The position numbers and the translations under genes are program-made. A model generated the notes under the pieces. It searched no databases. It had not been told where the DNA came from and saw only the letters and a list, made by a program, of their open reading frames with translations. A stretch of DNA of 64,000 nucleotides from Rhipicephalus microplus (lineage: Eukaryota > Arthropoda > Arachnida > Ixodida > Ixodidae): contig NC_134700.1 of the NCBI RefSeq assembly GCF_043290135.1, positions 159,994,053 through 160,058,052 of the forward strand, written 5' to 3'. Of the stretch, positions 21,843 through 34,670 are shown one piece after another. How positions within the stretch are numbered: the first letter of the stretch is position 1; every line of letters starts with the position of its first letter.

Positions 21843-22944
21843 TCAAATTCCTGCAGCCGCAAGCTCCACCGTGCTAGGCGTCCCAAAGCGTCTCACATGT
21901 TTGCGAACCAACAGAGGGCATGGTGGTCTATAAAGGGACGACCATAAATGTACGGGCGAAACTTGGTGAAACTTAGCCCACACTTCTGCGAGGCACTTTT
22001 TCTCCGTAATGGAATAATTCATCTCGGCACGAGATATGGAGCGGCTGGCGTAAGTTACGACTCTCTCGATGCCATCTTGACGCTGCACTAGCACTGCACC
22101 GAGACCAACGGTGTCGGCGTCAGTATGCACCTCCGTGTCAGCATCATCGTCGAAATGAGCGAGAACAGGCGCCGACTGGATGCGCTGTCGCACTTCCGCA
22201 AACGCTGCTTGTTGCTCGTTTTTCCCACACAAACGGTGTGTCGTCCCTTGTGAGGTGAGTCAGGGGTTCCGCTATCCGTGAAAAGCCGTAAATGAACCTG
22301 CGATAGTAGGCGCACAAACCAAGAAAGCGCCAGAGGGCCTTCTTATTGACAGGAGCTGGAAATTCGGTAACAGTGGCAAGTTTGTCTGGATCTGGACGCA
22401 CTGGTTCGGCACTAACTACATGCCCAAGAAATTTGAGTTCCTCATAACAAAAGTGGCATTTCTGTGGCTTTAGTGTGAGGTTCGTCGATCGGATAGCTTC
22501 CAGCATGCTGCTTAAGCGGTACGAACGTGGCAGAAAAGGCCACCACATCGTCAAGGTAGACAAGTCTGCCACTTCAGCCATGTGAGGACAGTGTCTATCA
22601 TTCGCTGGAAGGTTGCCGGCGCTGAACACAAGCCAAAAGGAAGCACTCGAAATTGGTAGAGGCTGTCTGGAATCACGAAGGCAGTTTTTTTGCGGTCTCG
22701 CTCATCTACCTCAATTTGCCGATACTCGATCGCTTTTCAGATCCAGAGAAGAGAAATATTGGGCATTGCGAAGTATATCTAACGAGTTGTCGATACGCGG
22801 CAGCGAGTACACGTCCTTTTTGGTCACGTTGTTAAGCTTCCGGTAGTGGACGCAAAAGCGTAGTGTACGGTCTTTCTTTTTGACCAGGACAACCGAATAT
22901 GACCATGGACTGTTGAATGGTTCGATGACACCATTTTTAAGCAT
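21843..22944 (-). pseudogene. RT-RNase H of the LTR-less gypsy relic
   Basis: RT begins near 22944 with [37 protein letters not shown] and YFSSLDLKSD (motif A). The YLDDVVAFSA motif C is at about 22535-22565. The thumb follows (LKPQKCHFCYEELKFLGHVV, FLGLCAYYRRFIYGFS) and then RNase H ([40 protein letters not shown]). At least three frameshifts divide it. Confidence 0.85.
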
Positions 22945-23074
22945 CTCTCGGACTTGCGTACGTATCGCTTCGCGTTATTTTATTGACACGCAGCAAAGAT
23001 GCAGGTCGATAGGGCGTGCTTCGTCGTGCGTGATTATTCTGTGCTGTGTGATGGATGTCTGGCGCACCTTACAG

Positions 23075-23116
23075 TTCAAGTACGACGAACCAACTCGCCC
23101 AATCTTCAACACTCGT
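23075..23116 (-). mobile_element. 42-bp hairpin-retroposon end with 11-bp target duplication
   Basis: GCACCTTACAG occurs at 23064-23074 and again at 23117-23127. The 42 bases between end with CGAACCAACTCGCCCAATC then TTCAACACTCGT. The same ending is found in the hairpin-bearing inserts at 36166-36304 and 40244-40401. This is the shortest copy and has lost the hairpin. Confidence 0.7.
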
Positions 23117-23714
23117 GCACCTTACAGGAACTTGCGAAGCAGGACCAGAATTGAAACAAGAGCATGCGCAGTGCAGTCTGGTTACTAATCGACATCTCAG
23201 GATTGATGTCAATATTACCGTATGCCGTGTCTGTGGCGTCGGTGACCTGCGACGCGAAACAGTTGTCAATTTCTTCTATTTCGTTGGCAAAAGCGATCGA
23301 AGTGTCGCGGAAGACGTGTCGGTGCTTATTGCTAAAGTTGGTAACAAGCAACTGCGATCGGCCACCACGAAGCTGTATGACACTTCAGGCTACACAAATG
23401 GCTTGTTTAAGAGGGTGCTCCAACTTCTTTTCGGCCACTGCTATGCCATCGCCCAAATTGCAGCATGTGAGGTCGACCATGACGCTTGCTCGAGGAGGAA
23501 GCATGACGCTGTCTGCAGAAACTCGAAGTACGTCGAGACGCCGTTCGTCATCCTGTACATCAATTGTTCGGTCAGCTAAAAACATGACACGACGCTATTG
23601 CATGTCAGTAATAGCGCCATACTCTTGAAGAAAGTCAACTCCAAGAATAACGTCACGGGAGCACTCGCGTCAACGAGGCGGCTAGTAACGAACTTATATC
23701 CTTGGATCTTAACT

Positions 23715-24604
23715 CTAGTAGCGCAGGCGCCCAGCGGAGTGAGAACATGGCCGCCAGTTGTCCGAATCTGCGAGATGTGCCACGGCGTGATTTTTTTTTA
23801 CCTGCGACGCCAATTTCCCACTCAATGTTGAGTAGTCGGCACCGGTGTCCACTAACGCGTCAACCACGTAACCATCAATCGTTGCTGGTATATCGAGTGA
23901 AAGCCGGTCGTATTCTGTAGTATCGTTACTCTCCAAGTAGGTTGGAGGTCTTCGGCGGACGGTGGTGCAGAACGCTGGGCGAGGTAGTTTTCTATGTCGC
24001 GGGGTCGCTGGCCGTACCAAGGTGGCGGCGAGTACGCAGAGAAGCCGCGAAGCCCAAGGCGGCGGTATGGGCACTGGCAGTACAAATGATCTGCTTCACC
24101 ACAGTGAAAGCGCAGAGGCCGGCGGTCGGGTGTACATCAAATATCCGACTTCCGAGGCGACGTGCGCCTATCATCGATGTAATAAACTGGCTGCTCCGTA
24201 TAATGGCCGACTGGGGCGGTACGGACAAATGTTGGCGATGCATACCTATCATAGTAGTACTCCGTTGGGCTGCGCCGACTGGAGCGACACGGTGGGATGA
24301 GCGCGAATGAACAATGGCGGAGAGGCCACAGGCCGCTTTAAGGTTTCCGCATAGGTGGTCGTCTCACGGCGGTAGTGGGGGCTGGCGCGGAGCTTTCAGG
24401 AGGCGAGGGGCCCCGTAGCGCCTGGTGCAGCTCTTCTCTGAGATGAGGTGTCACGCCGGCCTTCTGTAGCTCTTCGCGCACCACGGAACGAATAAGTTCT
24501 CGTAGGCTATCGTTAGTTCCAGTTGTGGCGAGAATTCCCGCAACGCACATGCCATTTATTTGTCTGTCATACATGCTGGAACGCTGCTGCAGCATCTTTT
24601 CCAT
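23715..24604 (-). pseudogene. Gag tail, zinc knuckle and protease of the LTR-less gypsy relic
   Basis: The Gag C-terminal part (24338-24604) contains RELIRSVVREELQKAGVTPH and a proline-rich stretch. A zinc knuckle near 24100 reads RFHCGEADHLYCQC, in which the first Cys has become Arg. The aspartic protease follows with YVVDALVDTGADYSTLSGKL, the active-site DTG being intact. Frames shift between the parts. Confidence 0.75.
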
Positions 24605-24639
24605 CCCAGATGAAAATTTTCTGCAGGTTGTCTGCTGGG

Positions 24640-24950
24640 AGTTGTTGGTTTTTGATGGAACCAGCAGATGAGCTGCTGGTTTCCTGTAGGTTGTACTGGT
24701 TCCAGCAGAACGTCCGTTGGTTCCAGCAGGCTACCCACTGGTTCCTACAGGCTACCCACTGGTTCCAGCAGCGTACCCACTGGTTCTTTGCTGGTACCAG
24801 CGAGCTGCCTTCTGGCTTGCTGGTGGTCCAAGCAGGCAGCCTCCTGGCTGTACTGGTTCCAGCAGGGTGCTTGCTGGTTTTCTACACTGGTTTACCCATG
24901 GTACTGGTATGATGCTTCTACTGGGATGATGCTGGAACTGATAGTACCTC
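24640..24950. repeat. CTGGTTCCAGCAG minisatellite
   Basis: Degenerate units of about 20-21 bp built on ACTGGTTCCAGCAGG repeat about 12 times. The core CTGGTTCCAGCAG is nearly its own reverse complement. Open frames here (Trp/Phe/Gln-rich or Pro/Leu/Val-rich) are products of the repeat. Confidence 0.8.
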
Positions 24951-26121
24951 CTGTTTCTAGTAGAGGTGCACTTTGTGGTCTTATTCGAACTCTAACCAGT
25001 CAAAAGATTCAACCATGGGGCTTGTATTTTCTGTTCCTTAGACCATGCTACTATTCAAAGCGTTGTGTGGATACATTCAGGCAACTGTAGCATAGCAATA
25101 ATTATGATGCAGTGGGTTCATACAGGCTACGTAGGACAAAATTAATCAGCTTTCAATGCCCAGTGTCCAGCTTATCAAGTACTAAAACAATATCTAAAAG
25201 AGGATTTTTTGTGAGCTAATAGAATTCCAACATTCTCACTAGTTTAAATGAATAACAATCTTTGTGGTACTGTGGCCTTGATCACACCTAAGGTAGTTCA
25301 CTAGACTGAACGATTACTTGCTGAGACGTCTTAAGTATTAGCTGGGCTTCTCTAGTTAGAGTCAAGCCCACTCTAATGGTGCTCAGGATTCTTACATAGC
25401 TGCTCAACTATGTAAGGATTCTTACATAGCTGCTCAACTAAACATAACGTTTTAGGCAGTACCGACAAATCTTTAGCTCTTAGTATGGGGTGTAGTGTTT
25501 ACATTAGCCGTGAAGTGCTTTTCATTTGAGCGTAAACCAGCTAGAATGACTAATTTTCACCGATAAAAGACAGGCATGCCACAGTTCAGTGGGCAAAGCT
25601 TACATTTCTTTTTTCTTAGGTTGTAACCCGCTACAGTCTCGTTAAAACTTAAATAAAATTGAGCCTCATTATAAAATTTGCACACTAAAAAGAAATTCAG
25701 TATCGAAATATATGAACCTCTGATATACATATAACAAGGCTTGAGTTTAATGACAAGCTATAAAGCATAACAAGAGAAACCTAAAATATAGCGGCTGTGC
25801 CTTACTGCAGTGAGTATTCCAATGCAACAAAGAAACTACGTTGCACATCCGATATTGTGCTGTCAGATACTATTAGTTTGTTTGTAGTTCAAAGTATACA
25901 CATACTGCGGTATCAAGTATACCAAGTAGTTAAAACAAGTAAGTTAATAGAAATAGCCCATTTTGAATGTGCACGTGCGTTCTGCCTGTTCGATGGCCGC
26001 TTGGCTGGCCCTGTCTATCCAATGAGATCATACTTATCACACAGTTGCACATTATTGGTGGCTCATAGGACATCTGTAATATTTACAGGCTTGTGCAAAT
26101 ATTTGAACGCTTCGAACTTTT

Positions 26122-26225
26122 GAAATCGCTTTGATTCAAGTACAAATGATTAGAAACCTTAAAGTACTCTAATGAAATCTCTTTGATTCAAGTACAAATA
26201 ATTGGAAACCTTAAAGTACTCTAAA
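26122..26225. repeat. 52-bp tandem duplication
   Basis: GAAATCnCTTTGATTCAAG and ACCTTAAAGTACTCTAA recur with a period of 52 bp (starts 26122 and 26174) and few differences. Confidence 0.8.
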
Positions 26226-26425
26226 TAAACAAATAAATGTACATTTGTCCTGGTGTCACCTCCTGTAAAGGTGGTTTCACCGCAACAAAGGGGTGCTAGC
26301 TATGAAAATACCTATCCAGAGGAATCAGCACTGCTGTGTGTATCTCTAAGGCTAATTGAACATATTCAAATTCCCCTCACATCGACTCATGATTTTTTAA
26401 TGTTTATGCTTGTTATACCGGCTTA

Positions 26426-26426
<1 letters not shown>

Positions 26427-26483
<57 letters not shown>
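26427..26483. repeat. (TA)n microsatellite
   Basis: Uninterrupted alternating TA over about 57 bp. Confidence 0.95.
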
Positions 26484-26486
<3 letters not shown>

Positions 26487-27145
26487 GGTATAAAAAGTTT
26501 TCAAATGCAACATCACTATTTGCGCAAGCCTAGTAATCAAGCTTTTTTTTTAATTATGCCGCTTATCAGCACCTGAGTCATTAAAAGTCAACAGGACACA
26601 GCGCAAAAAGCAACAGGAAGGTGCTTTTTTATTATTGTTATTTTTTAAGAGGAGGGGGGAGTTTATCACTTTAGCATACACCCTTTGTTGGCTACATGTG
26701 CACTTTATTATGATGATTAACCCTTCAATACAGTATGCAACAGGCAGCAAGCCTCAAAAAGTAAATTGACAAGCAGAGCCTCGACTTTTGATAGCAGCGA
26801 CTATTTCAGCAATCTGCTGTTGCCTATTTATTGCCTACGGCAAAAACTCATACTAGCAGACTTGCTTGAAGCAAATATTCTTCTCTTATCTATTATGAGA
26901 TTTCCAAGAACATTTATAGAGATTGACAAGTTCAATTTATTTGTGATGTATCACATGTAGCATTTATATATGGCACAGGCAGGAGCGCCAGCAAAAGAAT
27001 AAAAGAGTGTGTTGCAGCTTGCGTTCACTCCACTTGACAGCTGGTCAGTTTTACCTCTGCCCTTTCCCACAATAACCCTGTCTTCAGCTCATCGCTAAAG
27101 GTGCACTAACACACAGAACAAGCACCCCATTCGTGAACATTACTG

Positions 27146-27148
<3 letters not shown>

Positions 27149-27212
<64 letters not shown>
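27149..27212. repeat. (TA)n microsatellite at the left side of the Penelope-like element
   Basis: Uninterrupted alternating TA over about 64 bp, 35 bp from the left terminal repeat. A second long tract abuts the right end at 31842. Confidence 0.95.
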
Positions 27213-27214
<2 letters not shown>

Positions 27215-27247
27215 TGGGGTGAAATTCAATGGATCGGGTGGAAAATG

Positions 27248-27550
27248 CGGTAGAAAAAGAGGTCGACAAACGTGCGAAAAAACACTAGTTTTACTAACGT
27301 TTCGGCAGGTGGCCCTGCCTTCGTCGGAGTGAATGGTTACACATGGCACACAGGGCACATATATAAGCCGCTTCTTTGTGTATCACAAGGTTAGGTCATT
27401 ATCAGTAGTTTAGGAAAAAAGATTATATATCACCAAAGGTACGTGGCTATAGTGCATATACAGCTGAAAACGCGTATCATTATACAATTGTGAATTGGCA
27501 CGTATTAGATACCCTACCACTTGTGTGGAATGAAACAGGTCAGCAAAATA
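27248..27550 (-). repeat. Left terminal repeat (pLTR) of the Penelope-like element
   Basis: Reverse complement of 31539-31841 with few differences, both 303 bp. Shared words include AAGAAGCGGCTTATATATGT and GGTAGGGTATCTAATACGTG in the orientation of the right copy. Confidence 0.9.
27290..27333 (-). ncRNA. Hammerhead-ribozyme-like motif, left terminal repeat
   Basis: On the minus strand: stem I arm TTCACT, core CCGACGA, stem II GGCAGG/CCTGCC with a GCCA-type loop, GAAA, then C, the NUH-type triplet GTT and the closing stem I arm AGTAAA (one mismatch in stem I). Minimal type-I hammerheads in Penelope-like terminal repeats are known. The normally invariant second core base (U of CUGANGA) is C here, so self-cleavage is doubtful. 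Confidence 0.5.
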
Positions 27551-27573
27551 TATTTTCACCATATTTTTCTGAT

Positions 27574-28394
27574 ATGGATATCCGGAAGACAACGTCGAAA
27601 TGCACCACCCGAAAGTATCCCAAGTCCGGAATAACCACGGCTATCTTGGGTGATTCACAGACAAAGTACCTTTTCCAATACTTCGACCCACTGCTACAAG
27701 GAACACCGGCGTTCGTAACGCAGTCGGGCGCTTTGGTCAGGGATGTTCCTTTACTGCTTGACCTAGTTCCTTCGTCGACGAGAACTCTGGTTCTACACGT
27801 CGGGAGCAACGACTTGGCAAAAAAAGTGCTCAAGCAACCTTTCGGTGTTATCGCAACCTTCTACACCTAATCCGTGAAGAGCGACCCGAAATAAGCCGTC
27901 TGTACGCCACGCTTGTCTTGCCAAGGGCCACGAATCAACGTCGCAGAAATAATAACCAAGTATTTGTCCATCGTTTCAACCGCGAAGCCAGCCATTTCAA
28001 CAGCCTATTACGAAGTTTTTGCGAACTCTCTAGGGATGTGTCTTTTTTGGACCACATGTTCGCATGGCTGCCATCTGGACGAGTACTGGCAGCCGATGGA
28101 CTGCACGTGAGCTTTGAGGGTGTCGCGCTGATGGCAAGTCACATACACCAGCTTTGCTTCGACTCCCCAAGTGACGCAACTTCAAATAGTTGGGGCGACG
28201 CTGTATCCTCGCCCCAGCACCTTCGGGGGCTTACCCCTCAAAAAAGCCACCGGACTACGCCAGAAACCGCCAAGACCCGGAAAAGGCAACCTGGGGCTAT
28301 CCGGCCGACCAAAGGTATCCAGGGTCATGCCAGTTCTTCTCGCAACGAACCCACCTTGAAGGAGCCACGCAGCAACGCCATGCTCGCCGAATAA
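27574..28394 (+). pseudogene. ORF1 with SGNH-hydrolase (GDSL-esterase-like) domain
   Basis: The start at 27574 lies 24 bases after the left terminal repeat. The first part (to 27870) shows ITTAILGDSQTKYLFQYF, the GDS(L) block with the nucleophile Ser, and LVLHVGSNDLAKK, the GxND block. After a one-base frameshift near 27840 the frame continues with CYRNLLHLIREERPEISRLY and VLAADGLHVSFEGVALM, the DxxH block, so Ser, Asn, Asp and His of the fold are all present. A basic, proline-rich tail ends at 28394. Esterase-type ORF1 proteins are known from CR1/L2 LINEs; I know of none described for Penelope-like elements. Function in the element is unknown. Confidence 0.75.
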
Positions 28395-28625
28395 ACGTCT
28401 ACAGCGTCCGCCAACCAGCGGTCATCGGATCATTCTTGTGTGCCCCGGAACTAGAAATGCTACTCCTGCTCTGCCCAGAGGAATTCCGCACCAGGAACAT
28501 CAGCCAGCTTGGCTCCACAAGACCCACGAAAGACGGCAGTTTCCCTTACGGGCTCCGGGTACCCACTTCGACGCAAATATTCAGACGTTTTAAAAAGAAA
28601 ACCGAATAATTGACTGCAGCACTCA
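28395..28625 (+). other. Spacer between ORF1 and ORF2
   Basis: A partly open frame ends at 28609 (FPYGLRVPTSTQIFRRF). It may be the true C-terminus of ORF1 after another frameshift or untranslated spacer. Confidence 0.35.
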
Positions 28626-29678
28626 TTGTCGAATAGTATCGTGAGTTCAAAGTGTTTTAAGCAGTTTCAAATAATTAGGAAGTCTGTCGAGAAACGTGTC
28701 CGTTACGAGCTCCATATGTCTACTCTAGAAGCATATTCAGCGGCCTTCATTCCGCCTAGAGGTTTAAGTCTCTGTCTACAGCCAGCAACATCAAAGCTAT
28801 CGAAGTGCAACGCGAGGAAGTGGTTTGACACCTTAAATAATGCCTCACTTAAGCTAGTAAAGATAGTATTAAACCATTATCGATCTTCCCTGAAATCTCT
28901 GATAATCAGGGAGCGCCAACTACTCGATCAGTTTAGCCTTTCTCCTGAAAAATCATTGTCCCTAAGAGCATATGAGCAAAAGAAACGTTCCGAGCTTAAC
29001 GCACAGAAACGCAAAAAGTTGCTCAGAGATGGTGTAAAACTTCGAAACTCAACGCCTCCATCTTCGGCCAAGGAAAGAACATGTAAACCTGCACCCGACA
29101 ACATTATTAATATTTCAACTGCTATCTTATATAAAGAAGAACTCAGTCTTTTATCCCGTGGTTTAAGCTTCTGTCCAGCAAGTGCTAACTACAATGAATT
29201 TCAGTTATACAAGGATTTAAACAACTTCGCACGAACTATGAGACTACGCGAATATTTCTTCGATAAGCCGACTCCCGCCGATGATCCAACCACTTTACCT
29301 TTGGCTAAACGTTGGACACCGGGGTCACAACGTGACAAACACTTGGACATGTTTATTAAAGCAGTGCAGCGAGATATCATTCAAGCTTATAATGAACCCC
29401 AGTTTTTTCGTCGAAACCTATCGACCCTAGAAATAAAAGCTATAGCAAACCTTGGCGAACGCACCGACATCACAATAAAACCTGCGGACAAAGGAGGTGC
29501 CATCGTTGTCATGGACACGACCAAACATATTGCTGAAGCGAACAGTCAGCTTGATGATAGGTCGTTTTATAAGCGACTCGAGGCAGATCCGACTGAGGAT
29601 TATGGAGGGATATTAGACGACACAATAAGAAAACTAATAAAGGAGAGAAAAAACTATATGATAGGGCAGCTTCTCTAA
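28626..29678 (+). pseudogene. Penelope-like ORF2, N-terminal and finger part
   Basis: A 350-codon frame with a basic N-terminus (RAYEQKKRSELNAQKRKKLL) leads into the conserved pre-RT region: LSTLEIKAIANLGERTDITI and KPADKGGAIVVMDTTKH. KPADKGG is a signature of Penelope-like RTs. The frame breaks near 29670 and is continued by 29711-31291. Confidence 0.85.
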
Positions 29679-29710
29679 TCCCTCTTAGTCCGGCAGCTCG
29701 TAGGTTCTAT

Positions 29711-31291
29711 TTGTTGCCGAAAATACATAAACACCACAATCCTGGTCGCCCAATTGTTTCTGGCATAGGTACCGTGACAGAAAACTGGTCGCGTTATGTA
29801 GATAGCCTGATAAACCAGATACCCCCTACGTTCCAGTCATTTCTGCGAGATACTAACGACTTCCTTTCTGATATTACCAACCTTATTATACCTAACAACG
29901 CTCTCCTTGTAACTCTCGGTGTTGCGTCTCTCTACACAAGCATACCGCATTTGGATGGTATAAGGTCCGTGGTTGAGGCTTACAATCACTCCGCTCTCAA
30001 CAAGTCCATTGATAGCTCGACTATAGCTATACTGCTTGAAATGATTCTTCAGTACAACAACTTTGAATTCAATGGAGTGCATTATGTTCAAGTAAGTGGT
30101 ACGTCTATGGGTACTAAGATCGGGCCAAGCTATGCAAATATATTTATGGGATCCCTTGAGAACAAATTCTTGTCGGGTCGTTCGCTACAACCTTTTTATT
30201 ATAAAAGATTTATTGACGACATTTTCATGATTTGGCCACATGGAGAGGAGGAACCTTTGTCTTTTATTTCGGACTTTAATAATGTTCACCCTTCCATATC
30301 CTTTTCGCACACATATTCACCAGAGACCATTAACTTTCTCGATGTCACAGTATGTCTCGATAATCCGAAATTGAGCACTAAACTGTACCGCAAGCCGACT
30401 GACAGACAGAGGTATTTACACTTTCAAAGCAGCCACAAAAGGCACTGCAAATCCAGCACACCTTACAGCCAGGCCTTACGCTTTAGGCGAATTTGCTCTG
30501 AGCAATCTAACTTTGATATTAACTGTAACCCGCTACGCACTGCACTTCTTAAACAGAAATATCCGCCCAAGTTAGTCGATGACGCAGTAAGGCGTGCCGA
30601 CGCACAAGACCGTACAGCACTCTGCATCCCCAAGAAAAATCCTAAAAGTCATTCACAGGTTACCCTGTTTTTAACCCATAACGCATCGGCGCCTAACGTC
30701 GCATCTATTTTCCGTAAACATCACAACATACTTATGCAGAGCGAACGCCTTGCAAAAGCGTTTCCAGAACCACTACGTGTTGTGTGCAGACGAGGCAAAA
30801 ATTTGCGAAATTTATTAACTTCTTCTAAAACCAGACAGAGTAATAACGACCAGACGCTTGGTTGCCGTCCTTGTAAAAAGCCCCGCTGTAAAGTGTGTGC
30901 ACCCATGACCACAACAACACTGGCAGCCAGTACTGCGATGAACTTTAAGTTCAAAATTAAGGGCAGTTTCACTTGTGATACTGCAAATGTCGTATATTTG
31001 CTAGAATGCTCAATCTGTCATGTAAAATACATAGGTTATACTGAAACTGCTTTTCGATACCGTTTCAATAATCATAAAGCTCATGTGCATGCCCTTCCTA
31101 ACTTACCGATTTCAAGGCATGTCACCGAGGCAGGTCATTCATTCAGTAACATGATAGCTACAATACTGGAATCGGGTTTTAAATCACACCATGAACGCGA
31201 AGTAAAAGAGTCATTTTTAATTCATAAATTCAAAACACTATCTGCCGGCAAGAACGAGAGCCCGGGTATGCTCACTTGCATATTGCCTTAG
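29711..31291 (+). pseudogene. Penelope-like RT with C-terminal GIY-YIG endonuclease
   Basis: Residue order in this 526-codon part: LPKIHKHHNPGRPIVSG (1-19), motif A LVTLGVASLYTSIPH (about 65-80), where the usual Asp (TxDVxSLYTNIP) is Gly, motif B VSGTSMGTKIGPSYANIFMG, motif C KRFIDDIFMIW (intact IDD), thumb NFLDVTVCLDNPKLSTKLYR, a Cys-rich linker CRPCKKPRCKVC, and the GIY-YIG domain (NVVYLLECSICHVKYIGYTE, R and H downstream). The endonuclease would cut target DNA. Loss of the motif A Asp would abolish polymerisation. It continues the frame of 28626-29678 after one frameshift. Confidence 0.9.
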
Positions 31292-31538
31292 TAAATCGCT
31301 TTTTTGTTTTACTGACAAGTGTATATTCTTAACACGATGTTGGCCTTTAGTCAAATATTACCTACATAATGTAGGTGGCCTTTGTCGCTTCACCATTCTA
31401 CTCACATTCATTTGCTCTGCCTGCTTGGTGATTTTGTTTATCTCTCTAAACTTCTTTTTCTTTTTTAAAGGCTTACTGAACGTCTTTAGGCTGTGATTAT
31501 CCCGCAGAACGTATGACCGAGTGAGCCACTGCGTGCGT

Positions 31539-31948
<410 letters not shown>

Positions 31949-32029
31949 CATGCATGCTGAAATAACGAAATATTATAGTAAATTGTAAATTATGAATGTG
32001 GCAAACCCACCATCGGTGCCCTAGCAGAT

Positions 32030-32215
32030 TTGCGTGGTTGGCACCAAGCTGGCATTTCCGATGGAGGCGGAAATGTTGTAGGCCCGTGTGCTCAGATTTG
32101 GGCGCACGTTAAAGAACCCCAGGTGGTCTAAATTTCCGGAGCCCTCCACTACGGCGTCTCTCATAATCATATAGTGGTTTTGGGACGTTAAACCCCACAT
32201 ATCAATCAAGCACCA
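32030..32215 (+). repeat. Tick SINE-like repeat, copy 3
   Basis: Best preserved copy. Body: GATTTGGGCGCACGTTAAAG, CCCAGGTGGTC, TTTCCGGAGCCCTCCACTAC, GGTTTTGGGACGTTAAACCC and a CATATCAATCAAG end. The CAAT-type tail gives the plus orientation. No tRNA-like head is attached. Confidence 0.75.
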
Positions 32216-34350
32216 AGCTGCTGTACTTAGCATCTATTATTAAGCAACACTACAGCCCACAACCAGCCCTAAGAACAGAAAACCGCCTTTGCAGATAATT
32301 TCTGTGTCGAGGGGGACACAAAGTAAGGCAATGCTGTCAGATGTCCAATCAACTAAGAATAATGAAATGTTGGTGTCTACAATAAGTGGGTATGTTTGCA
32401 TAGAAAAGTCTGAGGCCATCGTGTTTCTACACAGTCCCCCTTGCCAAAACTTCTTGAGCATGTCTATGCTCCGAGATATTCTGCTCCGAAGTTTAATTGT
32501 GCTGTTCATGATTATGCATGCAAGGTAGTGAGGATAAGCAAAATATTACTACCTGTTGGGACGAGCAGTCAGTGCTTTCTATCACCAGATGGTAGTAAAG
32601 AGGTAACCATTATAATGTTTGCCTATTGCTTCGAACCATGGTCAGATTATAGGCGGCACCTCAGGGAGTAGTAGTTGTGTGCTAGTGCTCACTGTCCTGC
32701 ATGCATAATGATGCAAGCTGCAACTAAACTTTCCAGCAGGATATATGAGCACAGGCATGTCAGAATTCTTTGGACCTATGTAGAAATGTGACTGGCTCAA
32801 ATTTCTAATACGTGCATGGCTGCCTGCTAGTCACTAATAAGTTCATATTGAATCTTATTCAACGGCACGGCTGACAGTGACAATTATTGTTTCACAGTGT
32901 GTACACCTGAACACATAGCTATCTGCAAAGGTGGCTTTTACACACACAACTTACAGCACTGAGTTTTTTAAAGAAAAACAAAAGGCCTAATTTTGAACAT
33001 CCTGAACAGGCTAGCTACTTGAACACAGCAACCAGGTGGCTCAGTGAAGTTTCCTTTCCATAGGAAACAGACGCCATGCACAGCTACTGTACATCAGCAG
33101 CCAACATTTCCACAAGCCACCATTAATGACAGGCTTGTCCGGAATTCTTTCACACTCAGTTCGTACGAAGTGCATGCATAGGCTGCGATGGAAACACCAG
33201 AAAAACAATTCAGTGACATGCGTCTCTTAGCAAAACTGACTTTGTTAGTCTACTTAAAATGATTTGGAACAATGTGACTTGAAACAAGCAAGATGCACAC
33301 AAAGTAGAGATGTTACAAGAAACACTTTTTTGGTGTTCTTGGGAAACACAGTTGCGACCTTATGAAAGAAAATGCAATTTACACATCGCAGATTTGTCAA
33401 ACTATGCTTGAATTGCGCTCGTGCATAGTGCATTGTCAGCAAATTCAATGTTACCACAACATATACATGATGGTATGCACTTTCATCAAGTATCCATAGC
33501 AGGTAACATATAATAATAAATATGAATTTGATTTCAAATACAACTAATGTAGCTTTCGTCAGGCTGCTCACATTAAGACGATTATACCTGTAATGTCAGA
33601 TATTGGTGTCACTAAGTTACTATTGTGTGCTGCCAAATCATGGTTATCAGTTCTAGTGATTCTGGTTGGCTAAAAAGTCAGTACTCCTCACTTAAACATC
33701 ACAGGCTGTCTAATGGGGAAAAAACGTGGAAATACTAAGACATACGAGGCACCACCTTAAAGCTTTTGTAAAAATTTCCGGGAACCCGAATCTCGAAAGC
33801 TATTGACCGCGATTGAGCAATACACATTTGATTAAACTTATTTCCAAATTTGTTTAGTTCTTTCAGTGTCAACAGCTTGAAAACTTGTCTGTATTTATTA
33901 TTCGGAAATAAATACGTGCCCAATTTTACATTTCCAAAGCAATATGTGCATTATGCATGCATACCGTGATGCATAACATTATCGCGAGTTTTCAGCGGTG
34001 GATATATTCATTCTGCACATACCACAGATCCCGTCAACATTTGTAGCGCATGCCAAGCGAATTTACTTTATCCGATTTACTGTCAAGCTTGTCATCAATC
34101 ATAAAATGTCATTGAGGATGGAGCTCTAAACTACCCACAATGTTCGCACACGTGGAAGTGTTCAGCAAAGTTTCAACACCATGGTTCGGCAAGGCGCATA
34201 GCATATTTAAATAATGAAGTGGAAACAAGCAGAGTAAAATCGATGGTGCTCGAACGCGTGGACGAATGACTAAATTAATGCTCGCACAGAAAGGTACAGC
34301 AATAGACTTCCCTCTTGTTTGTAAACAGTGTGACGACAATGCGGGCGCCT
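32216..34350. other. unassigned DNA
   Basis: AT-leaning sequence with scattered short open frames and no family match. It could contain UTR or intron of a neighbouring host gene. Confidence 0.4.
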
Positions 34351-34670
34351 CACCCACCATAACCTCTCTAGGAGCAGGTCTGATAAGGGCGCGTGTCGGA
34401 GAGACCACGCTCCGTGGAGGCTGCGCTTCGTGGAGACGACGAACTATAGGGAACCGAAGCTCAAGTTCGCGGAGCGATGACAACGCCGCGCCTGGGCCTG
34501 GCGGTGAGCTCCGGAACACTTGAGGAGAAACGCTGGAGAGGTCGCAGGTGAGTGAGTGTGTGTCGCCGAAACGGGAGCGCGTGCGACACGCGCGCAACGC
34601 GTTCTGCAGTCGGTGCGGAGAACTTGGACGCCGTGCGGTCAGCTTGGCGCGCTAAAACGAGACGCTTGCT
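34351..34670. promoter_or_regulatory. CpG-rich block, possible promoter region
   Basis: The sequence is strongly CpG-rich (for example GCGCGTGCGACACGCGCGCA near 34568-34588) against AT-leaning flanks. It lies just upstream of a THAP-like start. A donor-like CAG|GTGAGT occurs at about 34545-34555. Promoter function is inference. Confidence 0.35.

Larger units (their letters stand above)
20278..24604 (-). mobile_element. Ty3/gypsy relic without LTRs
   Basis: Gag tail, zinc knuckle, protease, RT, RNase H and integrase follow in order leftward from 24604 to 20278. Neither LTR is seen: the right end stops in mid-gag at a minisatellite and the left end just after the integrase C-terminus. Many frameshifts and stops occur. 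A 42-bp retroposon end is inserted at 23075-23116. Confidence 0.85.
24951..27148. other. Unassigned AT-rich DNA with small duplications
   Basis: Contains a 30-bp direct duplication (25385-25444), a 52-bp tandem duplication (26122-26225) and a (TA)n tract (26427-26483). No gene recognised. Confidence 0.5.

Noticed and set aside
24523..25090. Frame with repeated Trp-Phe-Gln-Gln units, resembling a repeat protein
   Set aside because: It is a translation of the CTGGTTCCAGCAG minisatellite; all three frames stay open over the array.
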